Shown: positions 1 to 9,098 of the stretch, one piece after another
How the letters are laid out: each line of letters begins with the position of its first letter
Numbering within the stretch: position 1 is the stretch's first letter
NCBI RefSeq assembly: GCF_030580865.1
Contig: NZ_JAUQSY010000016.1
Span: forward strand, 1 to 64,000
DNA: 64,000 nucleotides
Direction: 5' to 3'
Source of the DNA: Hymenobacter aranciens
GTDB lineage: Bacteria; Bacteroidota; Bacteroidia; Cytophagales; Hymenobacteraceae
Program-made: the position numbers and the translations under genes
The notes under the pieces: model-generated
Database searches by the model: none
Told to the model about the DNA's origin: nothing
The model's input: only the letters and a program-made list of their open reading frames with translations

Positions 1-14
1 AACCTTTTACACGT

Positions 15-46
15 ACAGCCTGCCGCTTTTACCAGCGGCAGGCTGT
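15..46 (+). terminator. Rho-independent terminator of an upstream gene
   Basis: A perfect 13-bp stem (15-27 with 34-46) and a 6-nt loop are followed by a T-rich tail (TTGCTTTT). It probably ends a plus-strand gene lying before the window and separates rodA from it. Confidence 0.75.
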
Positions 47-131
47 TTGCTTTTACACCAGTCTCCGCGCCAGGGCTGCTAGTTATTGCTGAAGCTGTGG
101 ATAGGTATAGTTTGGGGTTAAGTTTAACGCG

Positions 132-1430
132 ATGAATCAAGCAACTCCTGCACGGTATAGCCGAAGTATTGATTGGCCAACGGTGTTATTGTATGTGATA
201 TTGGTCGGGCTGGGGTGGCTGTCGATTTATGCATCGAGCTATTCGCCGGATGCTCCGGCTAACCCTCTTTCGTCTTTGAGCTTTGACCAGTTGATGACTT
301 TCAATTGGTTTAAGCAGTTGCTGTGGATTGGAACAGCGGTTGTGTTGATAGTGGTGCTGTTGGTGTTGGATTATAAGGCCTACGATACGTTGGCTTATAT
401 TCTGTATGGCGGGATGGTGGTGCTGCTGCTGATTACTATGTTTGTGGCTCGGCCGATTGCGGGGTCGAGGTCGTGGCTGGAGCTGGGGCCGGTGCGGTTG
501 CAACCGGCGGAATTTGCCAAGTTTACTACAGCTTTGGCGGCTTCGCGATTTATGGCGGGGATTAATTTGCGGTACCAGAATTGGCGTGACCAGCTGGTGC
601 TGGCAGGTATAACGTTGTTGCCACCACTACTAATAGTTGCGTCGAATGAGTCGGGGCAGGCGTTGGTTTTTGGAGCGCTGCTGCTGGCTTATTTTCGGGA
701 GGGCATGTCGCCTTTGATTTTGTTATTGCTGGCGGCAGCGGGAGTTATCCTACTACTGGCACTGCTGGTGCCTAAGTTGTGGCTGATTGGCTTTTTTACA
801 GCGGTGCTATTGGGGGTTTTTGTTGCGAATCGGAGGGTGTTTCGGCACTTTCTACCGCTTTCAGTGGGAGTGTGGGCGACGGTGATAGGAATGGTGCTGG
901 GGGTAGATTTTTTCTATAATAATGTGTTGCAGCAACACCAGCGGCAGCGGATTGAGGTGTTGATTAATCCATCGGCTGACCCACTGGGGAAGGGGTGGAA
1001 TGTGACGCAGAGCAAGATTGCGCTTGGGTCGGGCGGATTTTTAGGCAAGGGGTTTTTGCAGGGGACTCAGACTAAATTTGACTTTGTGCCTGAGCAGAGT
1101 ACTGACTTTATATTTTGTACGATAGGGGAGGAGTTTGGCTGGCTGGGGAGTGCCGTGGTAATTGGGCTTTATCTGACATTGTTGTGGCGGATAGTGTATG
1201 TGGCGGAGCGGCAGAAATCCGTGTTTGGGCGGACGTATGGGTACTGTGTGGCCAGTATATTATTCTTCCACATGACGGTGAATATGGGCATGACGATGGG
1301 GCTGGCTCCGGTAGTGGGCATACCGTTGCCATTCTTCAGCTACGGTGGGTCGTCGCTGTGGTCGTTTACCGTGTTGTTGTTTAGCTTGCTGGCAATTGAT
1401 GCTTATCGGAAGCAGGATTTGCTGCGATAA
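132..1430 (+). CDS. rodA: Rod shape-determining protein RodA (SEDS peptidoglycan glycosyltransferase)
   Basis: A 432-residue polytopic membrane protein of the SEDS family, which polymerises lipid II into glycan strands together with a class B penicillin-binding protein (usually PBP2) during elongation. About ten membrane segments are visible. The family signature is clear: a VRLQPAEFAK segment near residues 121-130, the ADPLGKGW loop with the likely catalytic Asp283, the GFLQGTQTKFDFVPEQSTDF stretch, and PLPFFSYGGSS near the C-terminus. That last segment and the absence of a long tail fit RodA better than FtsW. Length is normal for RodA. Third codon positions are rich in G and T and poor in C, unlike aspS or pruA. 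A PBP2 gene would be expected upstream, outside the window. Confidence 0.93.
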   Translation: MNQATPARYSRSIDWPTVLLYVILVGLGWLSIYASSYSPDAPANPLSSLSFDQLMTFNWFKQLLWIGTAVVLIVVLLVLDYKAYDTLAYILYGGMVVLLLITMFVARPIAGSRSWLELGPVRLQPAEFAKFTTALAASRFMAGINLRYQNWRDQLVLAGITLLPPLLIVASNESGQALVFGALLLAYFREGMSPLILLLLAAAGVILLLALLVPKLWLIGFFTAVLLGVFVANRRVFRHFLPLSVGVWATVIGMVLGVDFFYNNVLQQHQRQRIEVLINPSADPLGKGWNVTQSKIALGSGGFLGKGFLQGTQTKFDFVPEQSTDFIFCTIGEEFGWLGSAVVIGLYLTLLWRIVYVAERQKSVFGRTYGYCVASILFFHMTVNMGMTMGLAPVVGIPLPFFSYGGSSLWSFTVLLFSLLAIDAYRKQDLLR

Positions 1431-1453
1431 TGGCTGGAAGCTGCGTAGCGGTA

Positions 1454-2509
1454 CTAGCTTTGTAGCAAGGGGCGCCAATTCTTGAGGGAATTAGCTAGGA
1501 GGACTACGAAAAGAGGGGCGGCTAAATACCCCATGCGGCCTAAGTCGCCGGACAGTAGCATGTGTATTGCGACAATAGCTACAAACCAGAAGTCGGCGCT
1601 TTTTAGAAAGTTGAACCCTTCAGAAGCTATTGATAATGAGGTGCTGGTTCGGCTTTTCTTGAGAAAAAAAGCAAATGCGGGGATGAGCGTGAAGAAGCCA
1701 AAGATGCTCAGTAACTCGCCAATGCCTTTTGGAGAAGCGGCCCGGTGCAGGGAATAGCGGATGTTCTCCAGGTGATTTAGCGCGTTGGAAACGGTTTCGG
1801 TGGAGGCGGCGGCGATGCTGCGGTCGATGTAGTGATGCGTTAGAGCTAGCGTCAGGCAGCCGATAATTAGCGCTATGGCTTGTTTGGGCCACGACAGGGC
1901 GGGGCGGCCAAACCAGAAAATCCACGGTAGTAAAAAGACGAAGGATTCTTTGGCTAAGGGGCCGAGGAGCAGGCTGAGAGCAATGGCCCAGCCAGCACCG
2001 GAGCCGCGACGGCAGGCGTAGTAGCTTAAGCCAAAGATTAATAGGTATAAACTGTCGGTGAGGGGAAGGCCCGCCCCGTATTCGGCCCAGCGGCTGGAGA
2101 GGACGGCCAGCATAGCTAGCGCAGCGGCTTCGGCCGGGGCGCCGCTGAGGCGGGCGGTGTTGAACCAGGTGGCAGCGGCGGCGGCCAGCAGTATGCAATT
2201 GACAAGGTAGAACGCGAAGCGTAGGGGCCAGAGACCGGCCGGGCGCTGGGGCCAGATGTGGCCGTACACCTTAGCGACGGGCGCGGCTACGATGGCCGCG
2301 GCGGCAGGCACCAGTATCCGGTAGCGGCGGGTGACGCTTACGCTATCGAAGCGGCCGGTGGCCATGCGGAGATAGCCGCGGGTATCGAGCGAGTGCGAGA
2401 AATCGTAGTGCACGTACATGGGGTAGGCCAGATTGGCCAACAGGGCCATGGCCAGACACCAGGGCAGAAACCAGCGGCGGCTACGGGTGCCGGGAGCAAA
2501 CAGCTGCAC
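1454..2509 (-). CDS. Polytopic membrane protein, unknown function
   Basis: A 351-residue protein with about nine hydrophobic segments, beginning with a short basic N-terminus. An acidic or polar stretch after the first membrane segment (HYDFSHSLDTRGY, near residues 33-45) and the overall layout loosely resemble GT-C-type glycosyltransferases, but no diagnostic motif was recognised and no function is assigned. The assumed start is a GTG 12 nt downstream of the stop of the preceding minus-strand gene, which suggests co-transcription. An internal ATG at about residue 21 is an alternative. It converges on rodA with only 23 nt between the stops and no clear terminator. Confidence 0.7.
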   Translation of the reverse strand: MQLFAPGTRSRRWFLPWCLAMALLANLAYPMYVHYDFSHSLDTRGYLRMATGRFDSVSVTRRYRILVPAAAAIVAAPVAKVYGHIWPQRPAGLWPLRFAFYLVNCILLAAAAATWFNTARLSGAPAEAAALAMLAVLSSRWAEYGAGLPLTDSLYLLIFGLSYYACRRGSGAGWAIALSLLLGPLAKESFVFLLPWIFWFGRPALSWPKQAIALIIGCLTLALTHHYIDRSIAAASTETVSNALNHLENIRYSLHRAASPKGIGELLSIFGFFTLIPAFAFFLKKSRTSTSLSIASEGFNFLKSADFWFVAIVAIHMLLSGDLGRMGYLAAPLFVVLLANSLKNWRPLLQS

Positions 2510-2521
2510 GATAGCGCGGGC

Positions 2522-3733
2522 TTAGGCGAACTTCCGCTCGATGAGCTTCAGGAGCTTATTGACGTGTTCTTCCTTGCGGTTGTTGTTCCAGCCGTAGCGG
2601 CTGGCGAGGTCGGAAGTGACGTAGGTGCGGGCTTCTTCGGCCGTGGGCAGCGAGTCGAGGTGCTGGATGGCGGCGTGGTATTCCATGTTTTCGCCGTTGA
2701 ACAACTCGTTGATGAAGCTGAAGCGCTGGTTGATGGAAATAGCTTCGCGCAGGGTTTCTACCTTGGGGGCGCTACGCTCGGTGAAGGAGGCGGTGCCGGC
2801 CCGGAGCGTTTCGGCGAGCGGGGCAGCGGCGGGTTGAGATGCTTTGAGCTTTTCGTGGAGCGGGATGGCATCGGTGGGCTCCTGGGTGGGCTGGGGCGTT
2901 ACGGTAGGCTTGGGCTCAACGAAAGTGGGAATAGCTGGAGCCGGCTCGGCTACCGGCGCAATTACTGGTTCCGAAACCGGAGCAGGCGGCGGGCTGACTG
3001 GCATCGGAGGAGGAGTTGGAACAACTGGCGCGCTGGCTGGCGGCGCTGGGGCGGTGGGCTTTTCGACGATGGTAGCCGGGGCTGAAGCAGCGGATACCGG
3101 ACCATCCTCGCGCAGGTCGGCTTCGGTAAGGGGCAGCAGGCTGCTGAGCGTGGCTACCAGCCGTTGCATGGGCTGGTGGGCCTTATAATTGGCAGCGTGG
3201 TAGAGTTCGAAGCGGTGATGCAGGAATTCGGGCGTGAGCTCCGGAGACGGCGGCAGGCTGTCGATGAAACCCGTGAAAAAATCTTTGTCGATATCGAAGT
3301 AGCGCAGGTTGTCGCGCAACTGCGCGCTGGTGGGCTGGGTGGTGTTGCCGAGAAGCAGACGCTCGAAAGTGCCAATAGGGTCGGCCACGATGAGCAGCGT
3401 ATCAGCGGCGGCGCGGGCCAGCAGCGGCTCGAAGGCGACGCGGTCGAGCCGCATATGGCGCGACAACACGTTCATAAACTGCGTGAGGGCCGCCTGCACG
3501 GCGGGCGCTTCAAAATCGAAATAAGGGCTGCGCAGGCGGGCTGTTTCGCTCTGCCACTGCTGCAGAAGCTGGCGCATCACCAGCAGATTGAGTTGCCGGA
3601 CGGGAGTAAATTTCAGGATAGCCGGGCCGTCGAGGCTGGCATCGGGCTGGGAGGCAAAGTGCTGGTCGCAGAGCCGGGCCGCGAGGCGGCGACCGTATTG
3701 CTCGCACTTGGCGAGGCTATATTTGTCTTGCAT
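2522..3733 (-). CDS. Conserved hypothetical protein with proline-rich linker
   Basis: About 403 residues starting at ATG 3733 (MQDKYSLAKCEQYG); a longer TTG start at 3751 is possible but less likely. Three parts are visible: an alpha-helical N-terminal region (about 1-205), a linker of about 80-90 residues very rich in Pro, Ala and Val, and a helical C-terminal region (about 320-403) containing INQRFSFINELFNGENMEYH. There is no signal peptide and no membrane segment, so it is probably cytoplasmic. The family is not recognised. It is the first gene of a pair with the membrane protein at 1454-2509 and diverges from the ferredoxin at 3771, whose promoter lies inside this gene's 5' end. Confidence 0.75.
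   Translation of the reverse strand: MQDKYSLAKCEQYGRRLAARLCDQHFASQPDASLDGPAILKFTPVRQLNLLVMRQLLQQWQSETARLRSPYFDFEAPAVQAALTQFMNVLSRHMRLDRVAFEPLLARAAADTLLIVADPIGTFERLLLGNTTQPTSAQLRDNLRYFDIDKDFFTGFIDSLPPSPELTPEFLHHRFELYHAANYKAHQPMQRLVATLSSLLPLTEADLREDGPVSAASAPATIVEKPTAPAPPASAPVVPTPPPMPVSPPPAPVSEPVIAPVAEPAPAIPTFVEPKPTVTPQPTQEPTDAIPLHEKLKASQPAAAPLAETLRAGTASFTERSAPKVETLREAISINQRFSFINELFNGENMEYHAAIQHLDSLPTAEEARTYVTSDLASRYGWNNNRKEEHVNKLLKLIERKFA
3698..3725 (+). promoter_or_regulatory. Bacteroidota-type promoter of the 3771 ferredoxin
   Basis: TATATTTG (3718-3725) is an exact TAnnTTTG -7 box, preceded by TTG (3698-3700) at a spacing of 17 nt. It lies inside the 5' end of the divergent gene and predicts a leader of about 40 nt for the ferredoxin. 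Confidence 0.55.
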
Positions 3734-3770
3734 AAGAAAGGCCGGTTTCAATGGCCGAAGTTAGGCATAA

Positions 3771-4091
3771 ATGCCCCTCCTGACCGTTCAAAATTTGCCC
3801 GGCGCCGTTATCGAAACCCCGCCCGAAACCACGCTACTGGCCGCGCTGCAGGCCGCGGGCTTCGACTGGCGCCACGCCTGCGGGGCCAAAGGCCGCTGCA
3901 CTACCTGCCGGGTGCAGGTGCTGGCAGGCGGCGAAAACCTGGCGCCCCTCACCGAAGCTGAACGTCGCTACAACACCGCCGGGCGGCTCCGGCCCGATGA
4001 GCGGCTGACCTGCCAGGCCCGTCTGCTGACGGGCGAATTGCTGGCGCGCGTGCCCGAAGCCACCAAGCTGCCACACGTGCAGTATGAATAA
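3771..4091 (+). CDS. 2Fe-2S ferredoxin, adrenodoxin type
   Basis: A 106-residue small electron carrier. Cys37, Cys43, Cys46 and Cys81 give the CX5CX2CX34C arrangement of adrenodoxin/ISC-type plant-fold ferredoxins that hold one 2Fe-2S cluster. The acidic region between the third and fourth cysteines is short. No signal peptide is present, so it acts in the cytoplasm. The redox partner cannot be told from the context, since the neighbours are a hypothetical protein and thymidine kinase. A second, more canonical ISC ferredoxin lies at 36323-36652, so this one may have a specialised role. Confidence 0.88.
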   Translation: MPLLTVQNLPGAVIETPPETTLLAALQAAGFDWRHACGAKGRCTTCRVQVLAGGENLAPLTEAERRYNTAGRLRPDERLTCQARLLTGELLARVPEATKLPHVQYE

Positions 4092-4207
4092 CAAAGCAAG
4101 ATGCTGAGTGAGCGTAAGTAGGCCTTCGTAGTCGAGAACAAGGCTGGCATCCTGCCGGCTTGGTACTTAACTTTAGGGTTCAAAACCACCTCAACTCCGT
4201 ATTCACT

Positions 4208-4831
4208 TTGTTTATTGAACCCCGCGTTGGCAACCGCCACCATGCGCCCCACCGGGGCTGGATTGAAGTGGTGTGCGGCTCGATGTTTTCGGGCAAAACC
4301 GAAGAACTTATTCGGCGGCTGACCCGCGCCCGCATTGCCCGGCAGCAGGTTGAGATTTTTAAACCCGCGCTAGATACCCGCTACCACGCCGAAGATGTGG
4401 TGTCGCACAATGCCAATAGCATCCGCTCGACGCCAGTGGCGCTGCCGGCCGAAATTCTGCTACTGGCGGCCGGGTCGGATGTAGTGGGCATTGATGAGGC
4501 CCAGTTCTTCGACAGCTCGCTGGTAGAGGTGTGTGAGCAGTTGGCCAACAATGGTGTGCGCGTAGTGGTAGCCGGGTTGGATATGGATTACCTGGGCCGG
4601 CCTTTCGGCCCGATTCCGGCGCTGCTGGCCACGGCCGAGTTTGTGACCAAAGTGCACGCCGTGTGCGTGTGCTGCGGCGAAATAGCTTCCTATTCCTACC
4701 GCATTGCAGCCAGCGAAAGCCAAGTGCTACTGGGCGAAACCGATTCGTATGAAGCGCGCTGCCGGCCGTGCTTTCTGGCGGGCATGCAAGCCAAGCAGCC
4801 GGCTAGTATTCAGGCGGCGGCCACGCACTAA
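4208..4831 (+). CDS. tdk: Thymidine kinase (type II, zinc-containing)
   Basis: Phosphorylates thymidine to dTMP with ATP in the salvage pathway. The P-loop GSMFSGKT is at residues 24-31, followed by the GIDEAQFF Walker B/lid segment and two Cys pairs (CVCC and CRPC) that bind the structural zinc in this family. I chose the TTG at 4208, giving about 207 residues starting (M)FIEPRVG, because related Bacteroidota enzymes begin at this point. A longer reading from 4160 adds 16 residues unlike the family. A near-match -7 box (TAACTTTA, 4168-4175) lies inside that extension and supports the shorter start. Confidence 0.92.
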   Translation: MFIEPRVGNRHHAPHRGWIEVVCGSMFSGKTEELIRRLTRARIARQQVEIFKPALDTRYHAEDVVSHNANSIRSTPVALPAEILLLAAGSDVVGIDEAQFFDSSLVEVCEQLANNGVRVVVAGLDMDYLGRPFGPIPALLATAEFVTKVHAVCVCCGEIASYSYRIAASESQVLLGETDSYEARCRPCFLAGMQAKQPASIQAAATH

Positions 4832-4903
4832 ATAGCCACTGTTGGCGTTGTTAGAACGCTACGCTTCGGCGGTAATTTGTTTTTAGGGGTTTTCTTTTTG
4901 GCT

Positions 4904-7279
4904 ATGACGCACGTCTTTCGCAGCTTTTGTTTTTTTCTTTCGCTGGTGCTGCTGAGCGGTATGGTCCGGGCGCAGAGCGTAGGCTACGGCGACTGGCAAC
5001 TCCACTTGCCCGCCAACCGGCCGCTATACTTGGCCGATGCCGGCGACCGCATATACGTAGGCACCGAAAGCTCATTCTATTTTCTGGATAAAGCGCAGAA
5101 CACAACACACATGCTGTCGCGCCGCGATGGACTGAGCGATGTGAACGTAGCCGGGCTTGACTACGACCCGGCTACGAAGCAAACCGTGGTGGTGTACCGC
5201 AACAACAACATTGACATTATTCAGCCCAATGGGAAAGTCCGGAACCTGAATGATGTGGCCCGAAAAGCCATTTCGGGTACCCGCAATGTAAACCAGGTAA
5301 AGGTGCTGGGTGACCGGGCGTACATCGCTACCGATTTTGGCTTGGTGGTAGTGAATCTGACCAAGCTGGAAATTGCGGACACTTACAGCACTATTGGCGC
5401 CAATGGAGCGCAGGTGCAAACGTATTCGGTTACTACTGCGCACGATACCCTGTTTGTGTCAACTTCGGAAGGCCTGCTGCGGGGGCGATTGAGCAGCTCC
5501 GTCAACCTGCTTGACTACCGTAACTGGACGAAAATGCCGGCCGCTGGCAGCCGGCCACGACACATACTGGCTACACTGAACGGCACCGTATACGCCGGCT
5601 CGTATCCGGAAGGAGTAGTATATGCTTACGCACCGCGGCAGAATTCCCCGGCTGGCGGTACCTGGCTTTTCGCAGGGTATGGCGGCAATTTGTTTAAGCT
5701 GCGCACTATTGCTACAGGGTTGCTTTTGTTGGGGGAAAATGCAGATGTTCAGTTGCTATCCCGGGGTAGTGATGGCAGCTTTTCACAAACTGTGCTGATT
5801 CCGAAGAGCACGGCGGGCATACGCACCTACGACGGCTTACGGGCCGACGATGGCAGCTACTACATCGCCGACTACAATCTGGGATTCCGGCATATTGTGC
5901 CAGGCCCTGCGCCGACGGTAGAGTTATTCCAACCTAATGGTCCGCAGGGGCGCCTGGGATTCAGCATCCTGGCCGATTCGCGTAGTAATACAGTTGATGT
6001 ATTTGCCGGCCTTTATAGTGACCGTTATGCCCCACAGGGCTCGGGCGGAGCATTTTACGAATACGCGCTTGGGCAATGGACCAATTACACGCGCCAGTCC
6101 TTGCCTTCGGCTACCGATTTGCCGCAGCTACGCGATTTTGTGCGCGGCGCCCGCACGCTCGATGGCAGCACCCTGTACATCGGAAGCTACGGCGACGGGC
6201 TGGTGAGGTGGAATGGCGTAGGAAACTACGAAGTATTCGATGCCAGGAACAGCATCCTGAAGAATGCCACTACCGGGCCGGATGATAAAACGTGCTATAT
6301 CGGCGACCTTGCCACGGCCGCTGATGGCAGCATCTGGCTAACCAATCGGCACGGCTTGCAGCAGACCTCGGGTTTATTCAGGCTGGACCCCAGCACTTCG
6401 CCGCCTACCCTGACTTCACCTACCGCTTTTCGGGAAGGAATGCAGATTCTTGACCGCCTGGCGCTGGATGACAATGGCTTCGTGTGGGCATCAGTGTCGC
6501 GCAAGACAGACGGCACTTCCGCCGCGCCGGGCATCATTGCCGTAGACCCGGTTAGCAACCAGACGAAGCACTTTTCCTCGGCCGATGGCCTGCCGAGCAA
6601 CGAAGTGTATGATATTGTGAAAGACCAGACGGGCGATATCTGGGCGGCCACGCTGCTGGGGGTAGCCCGGCTAAGCGGGCCGGGAGGGGCCTTCCTATCT
6701 GAAGTAAGCTTTCTGACGCCCAACGTTACCCGCGGCGAAGGCGCCGGCTTTCCGGCGCTCTGGAACACAGCGGTGCGGGCAATGGCCGTCGATGGTGCCA
6801 ATCGCAAATGGTTTGGTACCGACGAAGGGCTCTGGCTGTTCAGCGCCGATGCTAACGAGGCGCTGCTGCACTTCACCACCGATAATAGTCCGCTGCCCTC
6901 CAACCGCATTGTGGATGTGGCTGTGAACGACCGCACCGGCGATGTATGGGTGTCTACCGACGGCGGTGTGGTATCGTACCGCGGCTCGGCCACGATAACC
7001 GAAGGCAAACCCAACTGCACCAAGGTTTCGCCCAATCCCGTGCGGCCGGATTATACTGGTGTAGTAGGCGTTTCGGGTTTGGCTAACAATGCACTGGTAA
7101 AAATTACGGACGTGGCTGGCCACCTGGTGTATGCCACCACGGCCACCGGCGGCACCCTCACCTGGAACATGACCGATGCCAATGGTCAGCGCGTGCGCTC
7201 CGGCGTGTATCTGGTCCTGTCGTCGGATGCGGATGGTGGCAATACCTGTGTAAGCAAGGTGGCGGTACTGAGCAAATAA
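4904..7279 (+). CDS. porZ: PorZ-like T9SS surface component (two beta-propellers plus sorting domain)
   Basis: About 791 residues from ATG 4904. A signal peptide (MTHVFRSFCFFLSLVLLSG...RAQS) is followed by the typical PorZ N-terminal propeller opening (GDWQLHLPANRPLYLADAGDRIYVGT), then repeats of the two-component-regulator-propeller type (for example DGLPSNEVYDIVKDQTGDIWAAT), and a C-terminal T9SS type A sorting domain (about the last 80 residues, with LVKITDVAGHLVYAT and RSGVYLVLSS). In Porphyromonas gingivalis PorZ is part of the surface attachment complex with PorU, PorV and PorQ and binds A-LPS. Length matches the family. An earlier in-frame TTG (4877) is less likely. PorU and PorV are encoded elsewhere in this window. 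Confidence 0.88.
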   Translation: MTHVFRSFCFFLSLVLLSGMVRAQSVGYGDWQLHLPANRPLYLADAGDRIYVGTESSFYFLDKAQNTTHMLSRRDGLSDVNVAGLDYDPATKQTVVVYRNNNIDIIQPNGKVRNLNDVARKAISGTRNVNQVKVLGDRAYIATDFGLVVVNLTKLEIADTYSTIGANGAQVQTYSVTTAHDTLFVSTSEGLLRGRLSSSVNLLDYRNWTKMPAAGSRPRHILATLNGTVYAGSYPEGVVYAYAPRQNSPAGGTWLFAGYGGNLFKLRTIATGLLLLGENADVQLLSRGSDGSFSQTVLIPKSTAGIRTYDGLRADDGSYYIADYNLGFRHIVPGPAPTVELFQPNGPQGRLGFSILADSRSNTVDVFAGLYSDRYAPQGSGGAFYEYALGQWTNYTRQSLPSATDLPQLRDFVRGARTLDGSTLYIGSYGDGLVRWNGVGNYEVFDARNSILKNATTGPDDKTCYIGDLATAADGSIWLTNRHGLQQTSGLFRLDPSTSPPTLTSPTAFREGMQILDRLALDDNGFVWASVSRKTDGTSAAPGIIAVDPVSNQTKHFSSADGLPSNEVYDIVKDQTGDIWAATLLGVARLSGPGGAFLSEVSFLTPNVTRGEGAGFPALWNTAVRAMAVDGANRKWFGTDEGLWLFSADANEALLHFTTDNSPLPSNRIVDVAVNDRTGDVWVSTDGGVVSYRGSATITEGKPNCTKVSPNPVRPDYTGVVGVSGLANNALVKITDVAGHLVYATTATGGTLTWNMTDANGQRVRSGVYLVLSSDADGGNTCVSKVAVLSK

Positions 7280-7286
7280 TAAAGCG

Positions 7287-7355
7287 GTTAGCTGGGAGCT
7301 ATCAGCTGTTAGCTTTCGTTCGAAAAAAGCCAATAGCTAACAGTCATAAGCTAAC
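7287..7355. repeat. Heptamer-built hairpin between porZ and recO
   Basis: The left arm is four consecutive 7-nt units ending in AGCT (GTTAGCT, GGGAGCT, ATCAGCT, GTTAGCT; 7287-7314). The right arm carries inverted units (AGCTAAC at 7335-7341 and 7349-7355, 14 nt apart). It occupies most of the gap between porZ and recO. There is no T-run, so it is not an ordinary terminator. Confidence 0.75.
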
Positions 7356-7367
7356 CGTTTAATAAAT

Positions 7368-8090
7368 ATGCTAGTTAAAACCCGGGGCATTGTCCTCAGC
7401 TACCTGAAATACCGCGAAACGAGCATCATTGCCCGCATCTACACCGAGCGGCTGGGCGTGCAGAGCTACGTGGTGAATAGCGTGCGCAAGGCCAAGCCGC
7501 CGGGTCGCATCGCCTTGTTTCAGTCCTTTACGCTGCTCGATTTGGTGGCCTATACGCCCAAGGGCAGCAGTACCCTCTCGCGCCTGTCGGAATACCGTTG
7601 CGCTGAGCCATTCCAGACGCTGCCTTACGATGTGCAGAAAAGCAGCGTGGTGCTGCTGCTGTCGGAAGTCGTATCGCGGGCCGTGCGCGAAGAAGAGCCC
7701 AACGAGCCGCTGTTTAATTTTCTACACGACACCATGCTGGCTTTCGACCAGCAGGAAACCGGCACGGAGAACTTTGCGCTGATTTTTCTGCTGCACCTGG
7801 CGGGCTACCTGGGCTTCGGGGTGAGCACGGGCGGCGAGCTGGTGGACCAGGTGATTATGGCGGGCAGTGCGCCGACGAGCTACGGCGTCAGCAGTCCGCC
7901 CACGCTGCGGTTGCGCGAGTTCGAAGGCTATTTTGATGAGCTGCTGGGCAACCCGTTCCAGAGCACTATTCCCAATGGCCGCGTGCGCCGCGAGTTGCTG
8001 AGTGTAGTCATTCGCTACTACCAGCTGCACGTGGAGCAGATGGGCGAAATCCGCTCGCTGGATATTTTGTCGGAAGTGCTGGCGGAATAG
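7368..8090 (+). CDS. recO: DNA repair protein RecO
   Basis: A 240-residue recombination mediator. RecO binds SSB and single-stranded DNA and, with RecR, loads RecA at gaps. The N-terminal OB-fold opening (MLVKTRGIVLSYLKYRETSIIARIYTERLG) and the YRCAEPFQ/LLSEVV helical core match the family, and length is typical. The RecO zinc-finger cysteines of some species are not evident, as is usual in Bacteroidota. It follows porZ after a heptamer hairpin and is ended by a long perfect inverted repeat that also overlaps the stop of the convergent FKBP gene. Confidence 0.9.
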   Translation: MLVKTRGIVLSYLKYRETSIIARIYTERLGVQSYVVNSVRKAKPPGRIALFQSFTLLDLVAYTPKGSSTLSRLSEYRCAEPFQTLPYDVQKSSVVLLLSEVVSRAVREEEPNEPLFNFLHDTMLAFDQQETGTENFALIFLLHLAGYLGFGVSTGGELVDQVIMAGSAPTSYGVSSPPTLRLREFEGYFDELLGNPFQSTIPNGRVRRELLSVVIRYYQLHVEQMGEIRSLDILSEVLAE

Positions 8091-8110
8091 CCGTTTGGGT
8101 ACAGTGCAAA

Positions 8111-8157
8111 TAATAACGAAGAAGGCCGCTGGATTCCAGCGGCCTTCTTCGTTATTA
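8111..8157. terminator. Bidirectional terminator between recO and FKBP gene
   Basis: A perfect 22-bp inverted repeat (8111-8132 with 8136-8157) has a 3-nt loop. The stem ends in A/T-rich sequence on both sides and includes the stop codon of the FKBP gene at 8155-8157. Confidence 0.8.
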
Positions 8158-9057
8158 CTTGATGTCGGTGACTTCAACTTCGAAGCGGAGCACCGAATTC
8201 GGCGGAATATTGGGCCCCGAGCCCCGGGCGCCGTAGCCCAGCGCCGAAGGGATGTACAGCACGGCTTTACTGCCCTTCGGCAGCATCGCCACGCCCTGGT
8301 CCCAGCCCTGGATTACTTGGCGGCGGCCCAGCACAAATTCGAAGGGAACGTTGCCGTGCTTAACCGAGGCGTCGAACTCGGCGCCGGTGCTGAGAATAGT
8401 ACCCCGGTAGAGCACGCTCACCGTTTGGCCAGGCTGGGGCAAAGGGCCGGTGCCGGGACGCGTGACGAGGTAGTATGTGCCGCCGGGCGTTTTTTTGGCC
8501 GTGGCCTTACGGCTTTTTAGATAAGCCAGAATCTGGGCTTCGTCCTTGGCCACCAGCTTGGCTTTTATTTCTTCCTCCGAAGTCAGCTCAAAAGCCCGGA
8601 AAGCGGCTACGAACATATTGCCGCGTTTGGCGATGAACGCCGGCACGGGCTGATGGAAAGTTTTCTTAAACACCGAGTCGGCCTGGAAGCGAAACACGGC
8701 GCTGTCGCCGGGCAGTAGGAAACTCATACCCTCTTCGATGCTGCCGGGCGTCGGCTGGGCCATCAGGGGGAAGGGCTGGGCCAGCGGCCCCATCCGGCGC
8801 GAGTCGATGAGCACCGAGTCGCGGCCATTGAGGTACTGAAAGTGGGTGGTGAGAAGCTTACCGACCCGACTGGCGTAGGGCGCATCACCGGGCGGATTGA
8901 GCGGGCGGGGCTTGAATTTGCCGGCTTTGTCGCGGCGGAACAGGCGGTATTCGATGCCCGAAGGCGTCCGTTGGAATTCGGCAGTTGCCGTTTGGGCGAC
9001 GGCCTCGCTGGCAATACCCAGCGCAAGCAGGCTACCACAGAAAAGAGAAAAACGCAT
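8155..9057 (-). CDS. Periplasmic two-domain FKBP-type peptidyl-prolyl isomerase
   Basis: A 300-residue protein with a Sec signal peptide (MRFSLFCGSLLALGIASEAVAQ). Residues about 30-170 form a region that aligns by eye with the first half of the 10332 paralogue (TPSGIEYRLFRR...GKLLTTHFQYLNGRDSVL...) and looks like a degenerate FKBP domain. Residues about 195-300 are a canonical FKBP domain (VSVLYRGTILSTGAEFD, QVIQGWDQGVAMLPKGSKAVLYIPSALGYG, LRFEVEVTDIK) that should catalyse cis-trans proline isomerisation in the periplasm. It is the last of four tandem FKBP genes. A near-match promoter box lies a few bases upstream (9066-9073, one mismatch). Confidence 0.9.
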   Translation of the reverse strand: MRFSLFCGSLLALGIASEAVAQTATAEFQRTPSGIEYRLFRRDKAGKFKPRPLNPPGDAPYASRVGKLLTTHFQYLNGRDSVLIDSRRMGPLAQPFPLMAQPTPGSIEEGMSFLLPGDSAVFRFQADSVFKKTFHQPVPAFIAKRGNMFVAAFRAFELTSEEEIKAKLVAKDEAQILAYLKSRKATAKKTPGGTYYLVTRPGTGPLPQPGQTVSVLYRGTILSTGAEFDASVKHGNVPFEFVLGRRQVIQGWDQGVAMLPKGSKAVLYIPSALGYGARGSGPNIPPNSVLRFEVEVTDIK

Positions 9058-9098
9058 CGAAAAAGCAAAGTAAAATGCCGGACGGCCGGGCCAACACC